64,000 bases of DNA from NCBI GenBank assembly GCA_947579605.1, contig OX388311.1, forward strand, positions 24,120,951 to 24,184,950, written 5' to 3'. How positions within the stretch are numbered: the stretch's first letter is position 1; each line of letters opens with the position of its first letter. Below, piece by piece: positions 11,487 to 23,965 of this stretch. Under the pieces are notes generated by a model. That model searched no databases, was not told where the DNA came from, and saw nothing but the letters and a program-made list of their open reading frames with translations. The position numbers and the translations under genes were made by a program. The DNA comes from Athripsodes cinereus. Lineage: Eukaryota > Arthropoda > Insecta > Trichoptera > Leptoceridae.

Positions 11487-12793
11487 TAGGGATTGCAATC
11501 CCGCACCGTTTTCAATCCCGCGGGATTTCTGCTGGATTGACTCCAATCCAGCGGGATCCCGCTGGATTATTAAAAATTGCAAAAAATAACAACATCTTAC
11601 TGTACATAATTGAATATAACATAAATAACTATACTATCATATATGAATTTGACATAACTAACTATAGCTATTATTAGTCTTTAATTTTTCTTACTAATTC
11701 ATTATCTAATCAATCAAGTGTTATGGAACAAATTTTAAAATATCAAACGAAAAGTCACTTCTCTTTTTAGAAAAATGATTTTTAAAAAAATAGCATTAAT
11801 GGTGTTATCTTCCAAGATACTTCTTAAGGAACTACATATGTAGCCAGCGACCGAAAAGGCTCTTTCTGCCCCCACACTAATTGTTGGTTAGATACTTGTA
11901 TTGATAAAGTCGTGTAACAAATTCAAATACTTTTCTTTAACTCATCACTTTTAAATGCTGCCATTTCTTTTTTCATTATTTTTTCGAAGCATTTCTCTTG
12001 TCCAGTTTTTGTCTGTTTAGTGTAATCTTCATTGTCTTGCTGCATTTCTTATTCCATTTGTAAAGTTAAATTGTTTCCCACATTCAGAGACTGTTGACAA
12101 TTATCTGCAATTACATCACCTACAACTACAAATTCTACATTTTGAGCGTCTTCTATAATGACTCGATGTAACATGTTTTTCATTTCTTGCCGCAACTTAT
12201 TCTTTTTCGGCATTAAAAATATTGAATTGCACGTTTTCAACTCTTAGTCATATTTTTTTGGATGCGGAAAATAAATCAACATAGCTGTAATTTCACTGCA
12301 TCTTTCTTTCACTCTTGCACGCAGCGCCCCGGATAGTACATCGCTTAATACTGTGTCTAGCTTCTCTAAAATAAATCGAAATGTTATATCTGCCGTTATT
12401 AGTGTAGACTCTCTTCTGCATAATACTTTACGACCAATTTAAAGGGCTGCAAGCTGTCAATCACGTTTTTGATTTTGTGCGTAAATTTTATGTCAGATGC
12501 TATGTCGATGAGAGCCTTCTCAATGCAAACTTTGGGACTAAAATCTTTCTAACATATCAAGCAAGCTGTTTTAGTGAGTGCAGCAATCTAGGATTAAGCA
12601 TAATTCTTTTCCTGTTTCTTTTTTAAGTATTTTTGCAAATATGTATCACCTTTAGTTGGCAACTTTCGGAAAATCTTCAGTTTGCGGATTCGCACATGCG
12701 GATCCGCAAGCATTTGCGGGATCCCGCAAACCCTAAAAATACGCGGATCCCGCTGGATTGCGGGATCCCACTTTGCTGGATTGCAATCCCTAA
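11487..12793 (-). mobile_element. hAT-family DNA transposon, degraded copy
   Basis: The ends are TAGGGATTGCAATCC (left, from 11487) and GGATTGCAATCCCTA (right), flanked by an exact 8-bp duplication GTTCTAAC (11479-11486 and 12794-12801). An 8-bp duplication is diagnostic of hAT elements. There is one extra A at the right junction. Both ends are rich in GCGGGATCCCGC-type palindromic repeats, which are usual subterminal transposase sites. The 1.3-kb interior carries a decayed transposase on the minus strand. It is too short and broken to be autonomous. Confidence 0.9.
11800..12620 (-). pseudogene. hAT transposase remnant
   Basis: On the minus strand near 11885-11822 a frame gives ISVGAERAFSVAGYICSSL, the conserved C-terminal dimerisation motif of hAT transposases (normally S..ERxFSxAG). 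Further upstream, a frame at 12240-12049 gives a Lys-rich piece (MPKKNKLRQEMKNML) that could be the neighbouring region. Stops and frameshifts separate these blocks. Only the C-terminal third or so is recognisable. Confidence 0.75.
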
Positions 12794-12801
12794 GTTCTAA
12801 C

Positions 12802-15690
12802 CCATTTTCCTTTGCCGAATATCTTTTGAGTTTTCAACTGAAAAAAAAATATCTCCGAGCAATGCTTGTCGAATTGAAAAAATGATTATAAGAACATTGT
12901 CAATTGATTGACAATGATGAAAGACGTCTCTCTCACCGAATAAAACAATAGTAGAATAAAACGTTTATTTTATTTATTTCGATATTGAATTCTACTACCT
13001 AAACACCGTCACAGTCAATGATATCTGGATTCTCGAATGAGAGTAAGTAGTATGCTTGTATTCTGAAAATAGAGTATGTCTACATCGGGAAGATCAAAAC
13101 TAGGGATCTCTCGATTGATAATCCTTAACTCCACCTTAAAGTCAATTTAAGTCACCTCAATTTAAACTAAAGCTTATCGATTAACGATTCTTGGTGAAAG
13201 TTTATATTAAAAAAACGAAGCAAACTGTCTTGTAGATTGCAATTTTTTTAGAAATGCACTACGCACACAGTCACAGGTGATTAGTGTATTACAGAACACG
13301 TGATTGTATTAGTAACCGAGTAGCATCGCTGTGATTGGTTGATGCATTGTGTGGTGTGTACTCATTACTGAAGTATGTGTTAGTAATCATTTACATCTCG
13401 AAGTAGGAGCACGTCAGTTTGTTGAAAAATATATCGCTAATTTCGTAAAATAATACGGTGACCATGAGTGAAGCAAAGAAACTAGGAATATTGAAATGAT
13501 TATTTTAATATTTATTTATTCCTTTGTTGTCCTCACGAAAAGAAAAAATACCTGCTATTGATCATTTTCATATATTTTGTTAATGGTTTCCATACTTATG
13601 GCCACCACTGTATATAATATAATATATTTTCATGTCAGAGGTATATACAGTCGTTCACTGTATAAATAAAAAAAAATTGTCCTTTCTAATTGTTTCTTTC
13701 TCGATTGTATATATGTCTATGTATATTTGTTATTTTTGTAAGATTTTGAAACAAATGTTTTCTTTTTAATTTGAATTTTAATTCGCCCTGATTATTATTT
13801 TAATATTATGATATTTCACAATCTAATCCAAAGATCATAAAATTGGTAAAATGAAATAATGAAGTCTGATAAAGAATGAAAACTAGAAACAAAATCTTCT
13901 TATTAGACTAATAAATTTAAATATTATTTATCATACATTCAAACAATGGACACCCTATGAGCGGTGCACTCTTATATAAATTCTAGTCTAATTTCACTGT
14001 GATTTTAGTGTTTATATTTACGGGCTGTTTTTTTTAATATCTTCTGTTCTATTACAATCAAATAAATCGAAAAATATAGTCAATTGTTCATTTGATACTA
14101 TTCAAGAGTTTTTTCCCGGCCTTGAATCAACGAATCTTAATAATTAAATTAAAAAATCAATATTCTCTATCTCGTTATCATAAGAAAAGTAATTATTTAC
14201 TTGTTTGGTTACTTTTTTGTATAGGAACTAGTATATACTTAGTTAATTAGGATTGATTCAACTGTGCCATATGCCATTCATGTGTTGTATGTAGTGTGCG
14301 GAAATATTAAGTAAATAAATATCTTACAAGGACGATAGACAATAGAGCACAATATATTGTAATGCATAAAGTATTTAAATGAAATATTGTACATATTATG
14401 AAGCTTTCAGTATGAGAAGGGGCATAAGCGCAATTTTTAAAAATATCAATCATATTCTTCAAGTATAGAGTTAACTTCAAATTGTCGTCTCAATGCCAAT
14501 TAAAACTATGACAATCAATATATGTTAATTTTTTTTATGATTGATATTTTAAAATGACTACCTTTTACAGGACACTTGTAAATGAAGAAATCAGTAGGAG
14601 TCTTATTCTTTCTGCATATTTCGCAGAGCAATAATTAGAATATTCCTTTTGCAATGCATTTGTTTCTCAGAGACATAAATATTTATTATAATAATAATGA
14701 TAACCCTTTATCGATCAAAAAAAAAAAATGAGCTGAAACTGGCGAGCTTATTGCCTAGAGGGAATATCTTCCAGCTAAATAATTTATGTTTATTTGAAAT
14801 TTTGTAAAATACCTATTCTATATTTCTTTCTTGACTCGTAATATGAAAAAAGTAATTGATATAAAAATCAATTTCAGATATTAACCTAGGCCATTTTCTA
14901 ATGAATTGCTTTAAATAATTACATTAGAAATAGATAAATAAACATTTTAGAGTATTTTGTTAATACTGCCATTATTATTTAATCTCCATTCAACTTCATC
15001 AATCACTCGTGTAATAAATTACAATTGATAGTTGTGTAGGCTTTTCATAGATCTATAAAATGTACGAGTATTTGCATAATGTGTTATATTATTGCAAACG
15101 ATATTATATTCGTACCTACCTTGATAAAATTAAGGAATTATCTAAATAGAAAAGACTAAATTAATGAATGATCTTTATATGGATATATTATGATGAATTC
15201 TACATGCATTTGCTTCCTCGGTAATACCCCCTATTCTATTTCATTTTTAGTGTGCACTAACTAAAAGAGGAACGTTCTAATTTATTTATTAAAAAAAAAA
15301 AATATTTAGTGCATATTGGTATTCTATAAACTCTAAAATATCATATAAAATACGAGTTTTAGTTCAAGCGACCTTAATTATTAAATTTAGGAACGTTCTT
15401 ATTTTAGTTGGAATCAATATAGAAAAGGGAATAATAATGTCAAATTATCATGACTCGAAATCTTAATGTTTTTTAAAGTTGTTTTGAAAATTCAATAATT
15501 CAACACTTTTTTCACTACGTAAATCCACATTTTTTAGAAAGATTTAAAAATATATCAAATGTGAGTGTCTTCCGTAAAAACGAATAGATACGTCTCTCAT
15601 AAGTCGTTGCCATGTAGGTATTTATTAAATAACCTAATAAATATTTGACAGGAACACAATCTTGACCTACATAGATAAATATATAGGTAC
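12802..15690. other. Intergenic; short dispersed repeat pieces only
   Basis: AT-rich. It contains a repeat-like piece at 12890-13020 (GACGTCTCTCTC, AATTCTACTACCTAAACACC) that resembles 47700-47860, and a family C right half at about 14560-14600. No gene seen. Confidence 0.45.
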
Positions 15691-15756
15691 TAGCTTAAAT
15701 ACCCGGCGTTGCACGGGAATACGGGAAATATATATAAAAAAAAAACAGTAAGTAGG

Positions 15757-16317
15757 TATATCGTTGCCGTGGAGGTGATCCAAGCCACACTTTTTTGAAA
15801 AATGGGTTTAGTTTGCAGTTTTGTTCAGAAAACCACGGAGAACATAGTGGTGAAGAGAAATAAGTGATTTGATATTCCTAAAGGGCATTTTTGGAAGATT
15901 TTGAAGAGATGTTAAGTGTTTTTACAATCATTGCAAGTATGTTAGAGCATTTCAGTAACGCATATAGGAACAAATAGTTCAATTAAATTATAGAAGTAAA
16001 AAGATCTAAGCCGCATAGCGCGTAACTTTCCAACAATTTTTTTACAGGTGGATCTTTCTCAGCTACAGTGGTGAAATAACCCAAGTGATAAATTCGTGTT
16101 TACTTCTAAAATATATAAATTCTTTAATATTTTGTTATTTATATTAGTGGAATATGTGATCAGGAATATTGTGTAAATTTTTTAGCGAAATCCATGCAAA
16201 AATAACTTGGTTATTGTAAGATTAGTATTTTCGGATGTAACAGCGTAACTTCAACACCCCTTTTCTCGGAATGTCTGTCTTGTGGGTTGGATCACTTCAC
16301 ATCCACGGCAACGATAT
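15757..16317. mobile_element. Non-autonomous inverted-repeat element (MITE-like)
   Basis: The left end TATATCGTTGCCGTGGA (15757-15773) followed by GGTGATCCAAGCCACAC is mirrored on the right by GTGGGTTGGATCACTT and TCCACGGCAACGATATA (about 16282-16317). The arms are about 35 bp and imperfect. The 500-bp interior is AT-rich with no ORF. The sequence just before it (CCCGGCGTTGCACGGG near 15700) may belong to an older repeat. Superfamily unassigned. Confidence 0.6.
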
Positions 16318-16453
16318 ATAAATAAAAATTATTTTATGTAGGCAGCAATAATTTTTGTATCAACTATATACACAGTGTCACATTAAAGTAGAGAACATAA
16401 TATAATAGAATATATGTTAGTGAGACTAACAGTATATAAAATTATAACAATAT

Positions 16454-16780
16454 ACCTACATTACATACACATACATACATACATACCATTACGCCGCTTT
16501 CCTCGCGGGGTAGACAGAAAGGATCGAGAGCCACTTCCTTCTATCCTTGCATACATCTTTCGCTTCCGTCACTGTCATACAATTCCTCATGCATGCTCTC
16601 CTGTTCAATGTGCTCAACACGTGACCGTCCTGTAGGATTTGATTTAAATGAGCTTGTCATCTTAACTTATTCACATTCATCCTTGCAATTACACCAACTT
16701 TCATTCCACATTCCTTTTGTATATTACTGTTACGCACTCAATCTCTCAGACTTTTACTACACATCCTTTTCAGCTCATAT
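16454..16780 (-). pseudogene. RTE-like LINE 3' fragment, internally deleted
   Basis: Nearly the same as the C-terminal part of the 7756-8588 copy, beginning at a (CATA)n tail. It has lost about 85 bp relative to that copy at about 16655, so coding is broken. The + strand ORFs at 16414-17003 are shadows of this fragment and of the tandem array beside it. Confidence 0.85.
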
Positions 16781-16804
16781 TTATGTAAATTTAAAAAAAA
16801 TGGG

Positions 16805-17335
16805 TATTGAAATCTTGAAGTTTGACATCCCACACGGCCATATTTCAATAAAAAAATGGGAAGTATCTACGTGGATAAAGGTACTAAAATCCTCATCCCA
16901 CTGTAAAATCTTGAAGTTTGACATCCCACACGGCCATATTTCAATAAAAAAATGGGTAGGTACCTACGTGGATAAAAGTACTAAAATCCTTTTCCCACTG
17001 TAAAATATTGAAACTTGACATCCCACACGGCCATATTTCAATAAATAAAATGGGTAGGTACCTACGTGGATAAAAGTACTGAAATCCTTTTCCCACTGTA
17101 AAATATTGAAACTTGACATCCCACACGGCCATATTTCAATAAAAAAATGGGTAGGTACCTACGTGGAAAAAAGTACTGAAAACCTTTTCCCACTGTAAAA
17201 TCTTGAAGTTTGACATCCCACACGGCCATATTTCGATAAAAAAATTGGTAGGTACCTACGTGGATAAAAGTACTAAAATCCTTTTCCCACTGTAAAATCT
17301 TGAAGTTGGACATCCCACACGGCCATATTTCAATA
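16805..17335. repeat. 97-bp tandem repeat, about 5.5-6 copies
   Basis: The word GACATCCCACACGGCCATAT begins at 16824, 16920, 17018, 17115, 17212 and 17309, a period of 96-98 bp. The intervening unit contains TAGGTACCTACGTGGA and CCTTTTCCCACTGTAAAAT. The array lies against the truncated LINE. Open frames across it on both strands come only from the repeat. Confidence 0.95.
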
Positions 17336-17434
17336 AATAAAATTAATGTATTTTTCTGGATATATTTAAGATCAGACAACGACACAAAAATAAAATGTCG
17401 TAAATTATAAAACTCATTCTATCTTATTCAGGAT

Positions 17435-17640
17435 TATGCTATCAAAGCATCTCCCACAGTGTGGTAGCCAGTAGACTAACAGATCGTTTTCTCCATGTAA
17501 ATAAACAATAACTTATTCAGGATGGGTAGCATATTTCATCACTCATTCATGATGTTAAACGAATACCTGCTTTTTACATGACACTTGAAAACTTACAGAA
17601 ATACTGCATTGCTCTCCGAAAACTGATAATTCCCAAATGC
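17435..17640 (+). repeat. Dispersed family C, near full-length copy
   Basis: Contains CATCTCCCACAGTGTGGTAG, GCCAGTAGACTAAC, TTCAGGATGGGTAGCAT, and TTACATGACACTTGAAAACT. The same order of blocks occurs on the minus strand at 26455-26640. No terminal inverted repeats, tRNA boxes or ORF seen. Confidence 0.65.
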
Positions 17641-20172
17641 AAGTTAATTTAATCATCAATATGCAAAGCATTCTATGCACAATGAGTAAATTAATTGTAT
17701 TGTTATTATGTACAATATTGTATGTACTTACGAGTACGTTAAAGTAGGTACCTATTTAGTTTGAAGTTAATACTAAGCCGCAGGTGCTTAATAATGAGCT
17801 AATCCAATATAATAAAATAAAAAAATGTATTGAAATGGACACCTAATCGAACAGTAAACAACACGACTTGTACTCGTGTAAATATACTTATACAAGCACT
17901 TGAGAGAATACGTACACTGAGAAAGGTGTAAAAATGTAGGATCTTTTTATTACATACTCATTCATATAAATAAATAAAATATAATATGAAAATCGAGTAG
18001 CCCTTTTGTCATTTTCACATATGCACATATCACACACACAGAATATGCCTATCTTTAATGGTGGGTAATTACATACATGTTAAACTTTCTAGTGCACGTA
18101 TAATGGCAAAAAAAAATTACTACTGTGTATGGATTTGATCTCAAATTGATTTGACTCATGCCTTTGGCTACGTTTATGAGTTCTGAATACCTTATTCTTA
18201 TGCTTAGAACCTGCAGTTAGTCCATTTCTTATTCCAATTGCGCAAGATGCTGTGATTATTTAGAAAACTGCTTCGATAAAAAATGTAAAAAGGCCATCCG
18301 ACATGGTGTATAAATATATTTTGTGTAGGTGGTACATTGGTTTATCAAAAATATGAAATATATCAACCTATTCTATATACCTACGTGTAGATCCTCCAAT
18401 AAATTAAATCTTCGATTGTAATAACAAGAAGAATGTAGGAGTTTTGATAAATTTCCAGATTTATTGTCTATCTGTCTATAGATCTACGCCATCACGGAAT
18501 GTCCCATATGTGGGATACCCATAGACTAACTGCATGCAATAAACGTGTAAGTCGTCCTCTCCATGATAGTAAAAAATACAAACAATTGGGGTGTTGTACG
18601 TATTCTTAAAATATCACTAATATTTTATCCGTGATATTTTACAAATAATATCCTATTGCACGAAACTCGAAAATCATAGAAAATAACCATAAAATAATGG
18701 TCTTTGCCTGGTTCTCCAAGGAACATGGATCTTTTGGGTCTATTTCTAAACAAAATGTCACGTATAAGACCTTTTAACAAGAAAAATAATCACATAATAA
18801 TTGACATTGTCATTGAATTGAATCAACTTTAAATTCAAGTGATAATAATTTTGATTTATAACTACATAAGTATGCATACTTAATAACTATCTAAAAATCA
18901 TTGTTAGTAATGAACAAGGCGGAAGAAGGCTTTTTTTTTATTGTGGGCGCCATCTTAAGCACGTATCTGACGTATCCAGACATTATCCTCACATAAATAT
19001 TTGAGTAATGTTCTTAATTCGTATGTAAGTTTGCCTTTTTGAAATATCTTTCATATCCGCTTTAAACAGGCAAGTATCAGTGATATTAACGCCTTGTATG
19101 ATGACTGACATCCTTCATGCCTTTTCTTGAGTAATAAAATAAAAAAAAAACATTTCTTGCCTTTATTACTCAATGTAAAGAGTTATATACCTAAGCTTTA
19201 ACATGAAAGCATGTGAAGTGTTTTTATTATATTACCGACATTTTTCTTTGGAGCTTTTCTCTTCAAAGAAAATATCAAAGCGCATTAATACGTTATTTGC
19301 ATTGTGTTGCAATAATTCTTTAAATGTTATTCGTCACTTTTTTCCTATTTCCATAGGAATGTTGCTCGTGATATTCATCCTTTCTTAAATTTAAATTTTA
19401 CTCTTTCACCGCCATTGTGTTTCCTGCTAGAAGACTTACTGGCAGTAATTAACCTAGTAGAGTCCTCTCCGTGCTAATTAAATATAGGTATAGCATTCAG
19501 TAGGTATGCATTGCATAATCGAGCATGTTTAATGTCTTAATCGTGAAGTACTGCAATAATCTCTCTATTACATGTCACTCGAAAACTTAACATATATAAA
19601 GATATAGTAACTCAAATCTTTGTCTGGAATTCCAGAAAATTAAAAAAAATTCATAGTTAGATTTTTTCTTGAGCGAAGCCTGGTTCGAAACTAGCTATCA
19701 ATAAATTATAGTCGCATTCACAATATTGATTTAATTGAACTACGATAAAATCGCGTAATCAAATTCTATTGTACTGCTACAACTAGTTTTTTTTTTATAT
19801 ATATTGTTGCTCTTAATCTTGTGCTACCGAACTATATAAATATCACATGGTAAATAAATCATTGATTTTTTACATGCACTAGGTATCTACTAAATCAATA
19901 ATAGTAACTGAATCATAGAATTCGTGTTGATTTCAATATTATCCGTAGGTAGGTACTATCCAGTTCTGTTATGTACTAACCTAATTAGATGAAGTACTAA
20001 ATATTAGCCTTTTTTTCAATTAATTTAAATATTTAAACCTCAAATACAATTAAATAATTTTAATAGTAATTTTTTCCTTTGATCGATTATCCTTCAACTA
20101 GTTTATGTACCTGCGTAATTTTGATCAGCTGTTTGATGTTATTTTATCGTAATTTTCACCTATAATTACAAA
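17641..20172. other. Intergenic with a family C left half
   Basis: A family C left half is at about 18485-18600 (GCCATCACGGAATGTCCCAT, ACTAACTGCATGCAATAAAC). Otherwise AT-rich; the 61-codon ORF at 19203 has no features. No gene seen. Confidence 0.45.
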
Positions 20173-20812
20173 AAGAGATTAGAGGTGTGGTCCTGTAGAA
20201 GAATTCTTGGAATATCCTGGAGAGAAAACACCCCAAATAATATAGTTCTGTACCTGAGAGCCATTTAGTGTTACATAAGTACTAAAATGCCATTTTCAAA
20301 TTCAATTTTTTAATCGAAAAAATCTCGACATTTTACTAGTAATAAGAAGTATATAGTATATACAGCTTATAACATAGACCCTATACTATAGACCCTAAGC
20401 ATTTCTGTACTTAAGACTCACGACTTATGTGTTATTTTCGCTTTTTTCGTAACTTTGGCATTTTTGTCAAAAATGCACTTAAGTCTTAATGGCTCTCAGG
20501 TACAGAGTTCTTTATGCATTTAAAGAGAAAGACACCTGCTCAAGATCATCTCAGAAAGACGCGCCAGATAGATTGGACACACAATGCGTTACGAAAACTT
20601 TCTACAAGAACGGGAGGCTGAAGGGATACAATGCGCCCACAGCGAGAATACACCAACGATCTATGCAATGATAGATATGATCTGGGGATCGTATTAAGGA
20701 ACTAAAGAGTGTCACAAAGGATAGAGCGCAATGGAAAGAAAGATGCAAACCTTTGCTGCAAACCAATCCACAAGAGTGAAACCAGAGAAGGAGAGAGAAT
20801 CGTAAATAAATA
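20173..20812 (+). pseudogene. LINE ORF2 C-terminal fragment, interrupted
   Basis: The frame reads RLEVWSCRRILGISWRENTP up to 20247 and resumes after 20505 with a continuation (LYAFKEKDTCS and RDRAQWKERC-like residues near the end). The order matches the LE.W.CRRIL.I.W segment after the RT thumb of RTE/CR1-type LINEs. The 258-bp insertion and several stops make it dead. Removing the insertion and one duplicated AGTT restores contiguity of the host LINE. Confidence 0.7.
20248..20505. mobile_element. 258-bp MITE inserted in the LINE, 4-bp target duplication
   Basis: The termini CTGTACCTGAGAGCCATT and AATGGCTCTCAGGTACAG are exact 18-bp inverted repeats. AGTT stands at both flanks (20244-20247, 20506-20509). 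The interior is AT-rich and non-coding. A 4-bp duplication narrows the superfamily but does not settle it. Confidence 0.9.
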
Positions 20813-22196
20813 TTAACGAGTAGTTTCTCGTATTCACTGAAAAAAATCGTGGGAAGGTAATAATTATTTATATTACGTACAATGTTACAAAAGCAATTTT
20901 CTTTTTCATTGTTCGCACACCTACAAGTTTTAACTATTTCCCGGACTTTGAGTTGCTATCGAGTGATAAAAAATAATAACAATTCATTGGGAAAACAGCA
21001 ATTAGCGAATATCTCATAACATTATGATTATACTTTTAGACATTTCCGCGAAGATTAGCGCTAATAGAGAAGGAGGTATCTCCACGGCAATTGACCACGA
21101 CCTTCAGCAATGAGGATCTGACAGTGAAAAATAAAAACGACGAAATACATACAACATTATAATCTGCATTGGACAATGATGTATATATTTTTAAGTGTGC
21201 TATAAGAAAACAATGAAATTGGTGTGACTCATAACAGTCAATGCTTAGTAAGTATAAGTACATAATATTCTTGTAAGTGTTCTGCCATTATAACGCTATG
21301 TTATAGACGTTTTTAAAAAATGGACCATTGCATACAAAAAAGAGATTGTTTTTTATACCTATTTGAAAACTGATTCTTTAATGAACTACCAAAACATAAA
21401 AGATAGCGGGAGAGATTGAACTCGAGATTTCTCAATTAAAAGTCCGAAACCCTATCATCAGTCTGTTGATCACCATAATAATCATTAAAATAACATCATC
21501 AGAATACAATGAAATTATAAATTGTAATATTTTCCAAAATTTCAAGACTCTAAATAAATAATAAAGAAATAAATAATAATAATAACCTGGACCATTTATT
21601 TTACGCCGGTGGCTTGATGACAGTGATGTATTTTTACGAGTAATCATGAGGTTTCAGTTTTGATTCCACTCGCTGGCCAATTTCACCTTTACGTTATACA
21701 GTATATGATTCCATCTAAATCACCCTTACGTCAAAAATATATGACTACTATATGGATAGTGTGTGTTTTTGAGTTGATTTTTAATCCAAATTGATTAAAT
21801 TAAAGATTTTATCATTCTAAACATTGTGTTATTTATTGATATTGCCTATGACATGTATGTCATGTACCAGGTACAGTATGTACCTAATACTACATTCATA
21901 TTAATAATGCATTAGTATAGAAGATAATATGTAAGAACATAAATATTATGTATTTTTGGAGGTTTTATTTTCCATAACTGAAAGATTATTATTGTTTAGT
22001 TGAGATCATCATATCTCAAGGTGACATTGTATGTAACATATGAGAGCTTTGAAAATGGAAAATATCCCATTTCCACAATAACAAGTTACAAACTAATTTG
22101 CCACGAAATACTTATTAATATAAAAGTCTATCAGAATATTATGCTTCATTAAGTACTCAGATATTTTGAGATAACTTTTTCACGATACACTATTTT
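20813..22196. other. Intergenic with a SINE relic
   Basis: A degraded tRNA-like piece on the minus strand lies at about 21405-21472 (GAGATTGAACTCGAG). The ORFs at 21036 and 21432 have no recognisable features. Confidence 0.4.
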
Positions 22197-22372
22197 AAAA
22201 AAAAAAGATATATCTGTTTTTTTTATGAACCCAAATACTGTACAACCATACACACCTTTTACAGTAAGCTAAAAGCCTGTGTCGTGAAAGGGGAGTTTGC
22301 CGGCAACTGGGATCGAACCACGGACCTTATGTGCACGAGGCTGAGACTCTAACTTCAGGGTACAAACGAACT
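22197..22372 (-). mobile_element. tRNA-derived SINE, family A, copy 4
   Basis: Minus strand. The B-box-like GTGGTTCGATCCCAGTTG (about 22302-22319), body CACGACACAGGCTTTTAGCT, and tail GATATATCTTTTTTT match copies 2 and 3. It abuts the 70-bp tandem array. Confidence 0.8.
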
Positions 22373-22387
22373 GTATTTCTTTAACAA

Positions 22388-22737
22388 TTTTGTATTTATG
22401 TATGTCGAATGACTTATTCAGCGCCGTTTAATCGAACATCCATCTCAACGTTATTAATTTTGTATTTATGTATGTCGAATGACTTATTCAGCGCCGTTTA
22501 ATCGAACATCCATCTCAACGTTATAAATTTTGTATTTATGTATGTCGAATGACTTATTCAGCGCCGTTTAATCGAACATCCATCTCAACGTTATTAATTT
22601 TGTATTTATGTATGTCGAATGACTTATTCAGCGCCGTTTAATCGAACATCCATCTCAACGTTATTAATTTTGTATTTATGTATGTCGAATGACTTATTCA
22701 GCGCCGTTTAATCGAACATCCATCTCAACGTAATTAA
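22388..22737. repeat. 70-bp tandem repeat, 5 copies
   Basis: Units begin TTTTGTATTTATGTATGTCG at 22388, 22458, 22528, 22598 and 22668. They are almost identical, with differences only at the junction (TTATTAA / TTATAAA / TAATTAA). Units are contiguous, so this is a minisatellite and not a CRISPR array. Confidence 0.97.
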
Positions 22738-22744
22738 TTTAAGA

Positions 22745-22850
22745 ATTGGAAATATCGTGGAGAGACGTAACTCAATTTCTACAAAATCGCTTTGATTTGG
22801 AAAATGTTCATTTCCTCATTGCGTTTTCACGAGGAGCTCAATAAGGTGAT
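22745..22850 (+). pseudogene. Degraded LINE C-terminal tail
   Basis: The + strand frame reads LEISWRDVTQFLQNRFDL and then an AFSRGAQ-stop end. This matches the SWEEVTQLAQ...ALCSREER tail seen at 2530-2648, with substitutions in the middle. Confidence 0.55.
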
Positions 22851-22859
22851 GGCCTACAT

Positions 22860-23595
22860 GGTTTATTTCACTCAAAACGTGTATATTTTCTATTTATTTA
22901 TTTTATTTTATAACAATGTACCTATACGGCGTTCGGCTTTTGAGAATATATGACAGACATAAAAATAGAAGAAGAGAACATGGATATTTCAAAATATCTT
23001 TAAAACTACATATCCAACTTACAGATAGGTAGGTACCTCATACTTAATCAATTATTATTTTCTTTCTACCAAATTAATAATTAATAAAAATCAAGGAGAT
23101 AGCACACTTTGGCAACAAACATACTATATGTGAAAAATATGAATGCGTCTGCTTCCTTTTCGGCGTTAATTATTTTTGACTCATTATTTTTGTAACCAGT
23201 TTTTATATATTTCTACAAAATAAATATACACTAGGTTGTAAAATAATAATAGTGATACATATATGTGTGTATTTTTATTTCGTAATAAATAATAGCAAAA
23301 TTGTCGTGGGAATATTCGTAAACATAATCGTTGCGATTATTTTGCTTCAGTACTAGACTACTACATACATGATAATTATATATACGATGCTATATGAAGG
23401 GTTTTATGGACAGATTACTATTTTGTCAAGTTAATAATATATTAATACTTACACGTTTATGTATAGGTATTTGACCATTTATATTTAAGTATGTTTGTTC
23501 ATATATCCGCTATGTATGCATTTGCGATAAAAATAATTGGGATATTAATTAATATAAATGTAGAAAAACCATCACGGCATCTTCCGTAATATACT
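22860..23595. other. Intergenic, no gene seen
   Basis: AT-rich with no ORF above chance and no repeat ends noticed. Confidence 0.5.
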
Positions 23596-23599
23596 ACTA

Positions 23600-23760
23600 C
23601 TATACCATCACGGCATATCGCACAATTGGGGTAGCCAGCAGACTATACTTTTTTGTTCCTTATGTTACTAAAATCTATGAGAGTATTTACAAACACTTGC
23701 CTTTTACAGGACATTCTCAAACTTACAGAAAAGAGAGGCAAACCTATTACACTTTACCGG
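23600..23760 (+). repeat. Dispersed family C copy
   Basis: Contains CCATCACGGCATATCGCACA, GGGGTAGCCAGCAGACTA, and after a spacer TTGCCTTTTACAGGACATTC. The middle block (TTCAGGATGGGTAGCAT) is missing. Confidence 0.65.
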
Positions 23761-23924
23761 GAACTCCACGTTTTTTTTTTAATTTTATTCATTCTTTACT
23801 GTACATTGATACAAACAATTACATAAAAGGTAAACATTCAACCTAGATACAATTAAGATAAAATTGAAAAAAAAAACACTATAGGCATGTAGTTAACTTC
23901 CAAATGACTTTTATTAACTTTTCG

Positions 23925-23965
23925 TACTATTATTCGGAGACTCTCGACTCCATCATCAGGCGATT
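23925..23965 (-). repeat. Degenerate hammerhead-like core of a Penelope-like end
   Basis: Minus strand: CTGATGA-T followed by stem II GGAG/CTCC and GAA-T in place of GAAA. The extra T after CTGATGA is shared with the 57.4-kb copy. The GAAA box and stem III are damaged. Confidence 0.4.

Noticed and set aside
16593..17385. Several ORFs of 63-136 codons on both strands
   Set aside because: Produced by the 97-bp tandem repeat and the adjoining LINE fragment.
22388..22737. CRISPR array
   Set aside because: Units are contiguous with no unique spacers, and the genome is eukaryotic.
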